From Anaerolineales bacterium UBA2395 (GTDB taxonomy: Bacteria > Chloroflexota > Anaerolineae > Anaerolineales > Villigracilaceae): a DNA stretch of 64,000 nucleotides. Below the pieces are notes generated by a model. The model saw nothing but the letters and a program-made list of their open reading frames with translations, searched no databases and was not told the origin of the DNA. The translations under genes were made by a program, and so were the position numbers. The stretch spans positions 125,171-189,170 of the forward strand of contig DDSH01000024.1 of the NCBI GenBank assembly GCA_002343775.1, given 5' to 3'. Within the stretch, counting starts at the first letter, position 1, and the number at the start of each line of letters is the position of its first letter. Below are positions 57,001 to 64,000 of the stretch, piece by piece.

Positions 57001-60000
57001 CAATGTGACAATTCGCGCCAATGCCAATCGGCAGACCGCCCCAATCGCGCTCGAAATAATCCGATCCCATCACGATGCTGTCTTTGATGACACAGCCCGC
57101 CGCGATCTGGCTGCGGATTCCGATAATGGAATGGACAATCTCCGATTTCAGCACACGGCTTCCTTCAGCAATCAACACTTCCTTCAAGCGGCAATCCTCC
57201 ACAATGGAAGCCGGGAGATAACGTGTATCGGTGTAAATGGGCAATTTCGCGTCGTAAAAGTCGAAGGGCGAGTTCGACTGGGTCAGCATGAGATTGGTCT
57301 CGTAGAATGAGCGGATGGTTCCGATGTCCTGCCAGTACCCGTCAAAATCGAACCCGTAGACCTTATGCGCCTTGATGGCTTGCGGAATGATGTCGCTGCC
57401 AAAATCGTCGTAATCTGGGAAATTCACCAGGTAATCGATCAGCACCCGCGTGTTGAACATGTAAATACCCATCGAACCGAGGAAGGGACGCGCCGGGTCA
57501 TCGCGGCTGACAAAGCGGTTTTGCACTTCCAAGTCCTTGGGCTTTTCGACAAAGTCCGAGATCTTGCCATCAGCCTCCCGCTTCAGGATTCCGAAGCGGC
57601 TCGCTTCCTCCCTCGCAACGGGTTGCACAGCGACGGTGATATCCGCCTTATTCTCCCAGTGATATTCCGCCATCGCCTTGTAATCCATGCGGTACAAATG
57701 GTCACCCGCAAGGATGAGGATGTACTTCGCCCCGGCTGCCTGGATCTCCAGCAGCTGCTTGCGGACGGCATCCGCTGTGCCCTGATACCAGTCGGCGCTC
57801 TCGATGGTCTGTTCCGCCGCCCAGATCTGCACCCAACCCTGATGGAACGAGTCAAAGTTGTAGGTGCGGGTAATGTGACGATGCAGCGAAACCGAATTGA
57901 ACTGGGTCAGGATCGCGATGCGGTAGATTTCCGAGTTAATACAATTGCTGATGGGAATATCAATGAGACGGTATTTTCCTGCAATCGGCACGGCAGGTTT
58001 GGAGCGCATTTGTGTGAGCGGATACAGGCGCGCCCCGCGTCCCCCCCCTAAAATGACTGCCAGGACTTCGTTGAAAGACGGCATAATGAGCCTCCTGGGA
58101 AAGTGTGGAACTTACAGGAATAGCAAAAGATTATGCCTATTTTACACCCATCATCCTGCGAACGCGATGGATTATGTAAACAATGGGGTAAGCCAGCAGG
58201 ATGAGGAGGTCGATGAGGACAAAGAACAGGTAAAGTTTCATGGCGAAACGCCTCCAGATGGTCGCTGCAAATACAGATCCTGTAACGATATACGTTTTTT
58301 AGTCTTTTCCGTTTCCTCTAATTTTTATTCTACAAGCCGGGTTTTTTCCAGTCAACGCCCACAGGTGCTGCATATATAAAAATCAAACGTCCTCCAGGGG
58401 AGGACGCTGCCGGCACAAACACCTGCTAAGGTATAATCTGCAAGTACAGCGAGTGCCGAAGGAGGGAATCGAACCCTCATTCCCGTAGGGAACACGATTT
58501 TGAGTCGTGCGCGTCTGCCTATTCCGCCACTTCGGCTCGTTTGCAAGTGCTTGTTGCGCACGCAAGTATACCACTCCCAAGAACAAGGTCAAGATGAAAC
58601 TAGGAATTATTGGACTGCCTCAATCTGGAAAAACGACAATTTTCAACGCTCTCACCCGGGGGAACGCCCCCACCACCGCGTCGGCAGGACGCATGGAAGT
58701 GCATCAAGCTGTGGTGGATGTGCCCGACCCGCGTGTGGACATTCTCTCGAAGATGTTCAACCCGCGCAAGACCATCTACGCCAAGGTGGCATACGCGGAT
58801 ATTGCCGGACTGGAGACCGGGTCTGCCAAAAGCGGCATTTCGGGGCAGCTGCTGAATCAACTCAACCAGATGGATGCGCTCATCCTGGTGGTGCGCTGCT
58901 TTGAAAGCGACCTGGTGATGCACCCGCAGGGAAGCATCAATCCGCTTCGCGACGTGGAAATGATGACGGGCGAGCTGCTTCTGAACGACTTGATCGCCGT
59001 CGAGCGCAAGTTGGAGCGTCTCACCGAGGAACGCAAGAAGGGCGGCACGGATAAAGCCGTCAATGCGCGCCAGACCGAATTGTTCGAGAAACTCCACGCG
59101 GCACTTTCAGACAACAAACCGCTTCGCGATCTGGAATACACGCCCGAAGAAGAGAAGGAACTTTCCAGTTTTGGTTTGCTCTCGCGCAAACGTATCCTAA
59201 CCGTTTTCAACCTCGGCGAGGGACAGCCCGCGCCCGATGCCAGCAGACTCGACCATCCCTCCGTGGCGTTGATGGGCAAACTGGAAATGGAAATCGCCCA
59301 ACTTTCACCGGAAGATGCAACGGTTTTCATGGAAGAATACGGTATCAAGGAACTCAGTCTCAACCGTATGATCAACCTCTCGTATGAACTTTTGCAGGAG
59401 TTGACCTTCTTTACCGTCGGCGAAGATGAGGTGCGCGCGTGGGTGACGCATCGCGGCGCGACGGCACAGGAAGCGGCAGGTGAGATCCACACGGATCTTT
59501 CGCGTGGATTCGTTCGCGCCGAGGTGGTGGCTTATGAAGACCTCGTCACTCTCGGGTCGATGAATGAAGCGAAGGCGAAAGGGAAGTTCCGCCTCGAAGG
59601 CAAGGAATACATCGTCGCGGACGGCGACATCATGCATGTGCGGTCCAGCCTGTAAAATCCATCCTGGAGAATGGCAAGAGAATTTTTTGTTTGTGGTAAA
59701 ACACAGGGGCGGACGGCGTCCGTCACCCAATAAAACAAGGAGAAACCATGGCGTATCAACTTTCCAAATGGGATCTTTCCCCGCTGTACCCCGGCTATGA
59801 CAGCCCCGAATTGCAGAACGCGTTCGACATGATCGAAGAGCAGGTGACTTCGTTCGAAGGCGTGCGCGACAAACTCAAACCAGACATGCCCGCTGACCAA
59901 TTTGTGGAAATACTGAAAGCTAGCGAAGCCACGGCCCGCATTGGCAACAAGCTGTATTCGTTTGCGGGTTTATCGTTCACCGCAGATACGCAGGATCAGA

Positions 60001-63000
60001 AGGCGCAGGCATTACAAGCGCGCGCCATGCAGTTCCTGGCGGAGATCGAGAACCGTACCCTGTTCTTCGGTTTGTGGTGGAAGGAGCTCGACAACGAGAA
60101 CGCAAAGCGCCTGATGGATGCTTCGGGTGATTACAAGTATTATCTCGAAGCGATGCGCAACTTCAAACCGCACACGTTGAGCGAACCCGAAGAGAAGATC
60201 GTCAATCTCAAGAACGTGACCGGCGTGAATGCGCTCGGTAACCTGTATGATTCGATCACGAATCGCTACACCTTCAAGTTGAAGGTCAATGGCAAAGAGA
60301 AGGAAATGACCGCGGCGGAATTATTCTCGTACCGCTACAGCACCGATCCGGCAATGCGCGCCGCGAGTTATCAGAGCCAGTTCAAGGTGTACGCGGAGGA
60401 TGGTCCCATCCTTGGGCAGATCTACCAGACCATCTTGCGCGACTGGCATAACGAGAACGTAAACCTGCGCAAGTTCAAGAACTCCATCGCGCCGCGCAAC
60501 CTGAACAATGACGTCCCCGATGAAGCCGTGGAAGCCCTGTTGGGCGTGGCTCGCAAAAACGTGGGCGTTTTCCAGCGTTACTTCAAAATGAAAGCCAAGT
60601 ACATTGACATGAAGAAGCTGCGCCGATATGACATTTACGCACCCGTCGCCGCTTCGAAGAAGACCTACAAATGGGACGAAGCCGTGACCATGGTGTTGGA
60701 TGCGTTCCAGGCTTTCTCGCCTCAGGTGGCGGAACTGGCAAAGCGCGTCTTCGATGAAAGCCGCATCGACAGCGAGATCCGCAAAGGCAAACGCGGCGGC
60801 GCATTCTGCTGGTCGGTGCTGCCGGATATGACGCCATATGTGCTGGTCAACTATCAGGGTACGGGGCGCGAAGTGGCGACCCTGGCGCATGAACTCGGTC
60901 ATGCCATTCACGCCATGCTCGCGTCGCATCACAGCACATTCACCTTCCATTCATCGCTTCCCCTTGCAGAGACCGCTTCCACGTTCGCGGAAATGGTGTT
61001 GATCGACAAACTGCTCGCCGAAGAGAAAGATGAATCCGTCCGCCGCGATATTCTCTTCAAGCAAATGGATGACGCGTACGCGACCATCATGCGCCAATCG
61101 TATTTCGCTCTGTTCGAGAAGACCGCGCATGAACTGGTCCAGAAGAACGCTTCGGTGGATGACCTGAGCGCCGCCTATCTCGACAATTTGAAGGAACAGT
61201 TCGGCGACTCGCTCGACCTGAGCGACGAGTTCAAATGGGAATGGGTGGGCATCCCGCACATTTACCAGGTGCCGTTCTACGTCTATGCCTATGCATTTGG
61301 ACAGTTGCTGGTGCTGGCGTTGTATCAGCAGTTCAAAGCCGAAGGGGAAGCCTTCAAGCCGAAGTATCTCAGAATCCTCTCGGCAGGCGGTTCCGATGCG
61401 CCGGAGCGAATCCTGAGCGAAGCGGGCATCAACATCCGCGACCCGAAATTCTGGCAGGGCGGCTTCGACGTGTTGGAGAAACTGGTCAGCGAGTTGGAGG
61501 CGCTTCCCATCCCCAAGCCAGCTGCGAAGAAAAAACCTGCGGCAAAGAAGAAAGTCGCCGCCAAGAAGAGCAAAGTTGCGAAGAAGCCCGCCAAAAGCAA
61601 GGCTCGCAAGAAGTAAGCCTGCAAGATCATGAAGCGATCAGCCGACCGGAATGGTCGGCTGATTTGTTAAGCCCTGCAACCGGCGAAATGCTTTTTCGTA
61701 TTTCAACCATCAACTATAAACAAAATTCCGGAGGCGTAATGAAAGCGATCATTTATGAAACATATGGACCCCCTGAAGTTCTCCAACTCAGGCAGGTGGA
61801 AAAGCCTTCTCCAAAAAGCAACGAAATCCTGATCAAAGTACATGCATCCTCCGTGACCACAGGGGATGTAAACCTGCGCGGATTTACTTTTGTCCCGGCG
61901 GGGTTCGGGCTCCTGACCCGGTTGATATTCGGGCTTCGAAAACCGAAAAAACAAATTCTGGGGGTGGAGTTTTCCGGAGAGGTCGAAACGGTTGGAAAAG
62001 ATGTAAAGCAATTCAAACCGGGAGACCGGGTCTTTGGGCTTGATGGCGTCAATTTTGGGGCATATGCCGAGTACAAGTGTGTGGCAGAATCCGCTGGAAT
62101 CACGACCATGCCCGCCGGGCTGACCTTTGAAGAAGCGGCTTCCATCTCCAACGGAGCATTGACCGCGTTAACTTTCCTGAGAAATATGGGGAGGATTCAA
62201 AAAGGGCAAAAGGTCCTTATCAATGGAGCATCGGGAAGCGTGGGAAGCGCAGCGGTACAAATCGCCAAATATTTCGAAACGGATGTTACCGGAGTCTGCA
62301 GCGCCTCGAACGCGGACCGGGTGCTTTCCCTCGGCGCGGACCGGGTCATTGATTACACCCGGGAGGACTTCACCAAAAACGGGGAAACCTACGATATTAT
62401 TTTCGACACAGTCGGCAAGACGACATTCTCCAGCGTGAAGGATTCACTCAAACCGGCAGGGTTGTATCTTGCCGGGTCAGGTGGACTGCGGGAAATGTTT
62501 CAAATGTCATTGAATTCCCTGAGCGGCGGTAAAAAGGTGTTCACTGGACCTTCTTCAGAACGCAGGGAAGACCTCGTTTTCATCAAAGACCTTGTCGAAA
62601 AGGGAAAGATAAAACCGGTTATTGATAAAATCTATCCGTTGGAACAGATTGTCGAGGCGCATCGCTATGTTGACACGGGACGTAAAAAGGGGAATGTCGC
62701 GATCCGAATCGTGGACGGTCACTGATAAACAGGAGGCTGAAATGGACAAAACACAGATCATTCTTTCCGGCACGTGGGTATCGTTGATGTTGATCTATCT
62801 TTTGGGGGATGTGCTGCGAATCTTCAGCGGCGATTACAAGACCGGGGAAATGGGGAAGATCCAATTCACGCAAGGCATGTGGCTGGGAATCTCCGTCTTG
62901 ATGCTGCTTCCCATTCTCATGGTCTTTCTCTCGCTCGTGCTGGACCAGCCCGTGAACCGCTGGGCGAATATCATCGTCGCGGTTTTCTTTTTTCTCTTCA

Positions 63001-64000
63001 ATCTCGTCGGGCTGCCAACCTATCCTTCGGCGTATGACAAGTTTCTGCTCGCTGTAAGCCTTGTTTTCAATGGACTGACCGTTTGGTACGCCTGGCGATG
63101 GGTTTAGAAAGAAATCCCAAAACCATCAAAAACGACCGCTTGTAATCGGTCGTTTTTTGTTTTTTTAGCCTCGAAATGCCATAATATTGCGAGAATTTTG
63201 AATTTTAATGTAAAAAACTATTGACATAATGTATGTTTTGATTTACTATTTGTATATAAATTATTACATATAGTAAAGAAAATTAGACAAGAAAGAGGAA
63301 AATATGTCGTTTCAACAGAAAAACATAACCGTCTCCCTGGTCAGCTTCATCCTGATCCTAGGCTTCTATTCGTTGCGTGTCATCCAAATGATTGGGAACG
63401 AAAGTTTTACTTCGGGGAACGTCTTTTGGCTTTGGGGCATCATCATCGGGCTGGCGGTTGTCGTGACCATCATTGGCACGATCCTCACCCACATCGTTTC
63501 CGCCGTCATTGAAGTTGTAAGAACAGGGAAGGATGATCCAAAGATCGAGGATATCGAAGACGAGCGCGATCAGTTAATTGACCTGAAAGGGACCAAGGTT
63601 ACCTACACTGTTTATTCGCTCGGGGTTTTTGCCGCGATGCTAACCTTCGTTTTCGGTCTACAGCCGCTGGTGATGTTCAGTCTGCTCATCCTTGCCGGTC
63701 TCGTCGCACAGATCATCGGCGACGTTTTCAGACTGGTCCTCTATCGAAGGGGGTTCTAAGATGGGCAAATCCAATATCAGCAACAACATCCGCAAACTGC
63801 GTTTTCTCAACGGAGAGATGACTCAGGAGCAGCTGGCGGAAAAAGTCGGTGTGACGCGCCAGACCATCATCGCCATTGAGAGCGCGAAATACTCCCCGTC
63901 CTTGGAACTGGCGTTCCGTATCGCGCGCGTCTTTGGCGTGCCTCTGGAAGAAGTCTTTTCGTATGAAGCAGAAGACAAAACCAGCTAATAAATTTACATG

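Overview
The window reads as a chromosomal segment of a Chloroflexota bacterium, most likely class Anaerolineae. Support is indirect, since no rRNA or marker phylogeny is present. It includes lipoproteins with NBR1-type Ig domains and T/P-rich linkers, a T-box controlled thrS, Flp pilins, mevalonate kinase, a MutL-like actin-fold protein beside DUF6754-type membrane proteins, and abundant short dispersed repeats. Base composition is moderately GC-rich. I saw no prophage, IS element, CRISPR array or rRNA. Genes are dense, on both strands, with short overlaps and hairpin terminators between convergent units.

Layout. 1-2.1 kb: pstC (cut by the edge) and pstS, diverging from a cysteine-free Rrf2 regulator. 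2.1-9.5 kb: lipoprotein, flippase-like membrane protein, GT-C glycosyltransferase, an MrfA-like helicase with an inserted HNH module, an MFS carrier and a cupin. 9.5-15.8 kb: surE, three tRNAs, inositol phosphatase, arginase, a membrane diguanylate cyclase and hutI. 15.9-18.4 kb: two almost identical Flp pilins, an MFS carrier and a CcmC-like membrane protein. 18.4-27.8 kb: SERCA-type P-ATPase with a structured leader, a CDF exporter, zinc-ribbon protein, tlyA, then a UbiA prenyltransferase / mevalonate kinase / CPBP protease operon and an NBR1-like lipoprotein. 27.8-31.3 kb: thrS with T-box and two leader ORFs, tRNA-Val, sortase. 31.3-40 kb: RNA methyltransferase, the pxpBCA 5-oxoprolinase genes, a CASTOR/POLLUX-like channel, a molybdopterin oxidoreductase, an HtrA lipoprotein and a DnaJ. 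40-46.9 kb: LOG, the map/ClbS-like/tmk/R3H-ATPase group, a PH-like membrane protein and a DUF389-SH3 fusion. 46.9-49 kb: phosphohexomutase and an LPQTG-bearing protein. 49-56.7 kb: a seven-gene, almost gapless cluster of unknown function. 56.8-64 kb: glgC, a 34-aa membrane peptide, tRNA-Leu, ychF, an M3 peptidase with a histone-like tail, a quinone oxidoreductase, small membrane proteins and an Xre regulator.

The strongest candidate for an undescribed system is the 49,072-56,714 cluster. It holds an actin-fold ATPase, an 836-aa zinc-ribbon membrane protein carrying twelve P-x-W-[LIV] motifs in a disordered linker, three further membrane proteins, a 351-aa beta-rich protein and an 81-aa leader gene. 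Stop and start codons touch or overlap at nearly every junction, which points to one complex, but no function can be assigned from sequence alone.

Two genome-scale habits recur. Several genes have a -10 hexamer 6-10 nt before the ATG and no Shine-Dalgarno, implying leaderless mRNAs (surE, tlyA, ubiA, CDF, DUF389-SH3, GT-C, sortase, first gene of the seven-gene cluster). Several families of short dispersed repeats occupy intergenic gaps, and some have entered genes or supply their last codons and stop codons.
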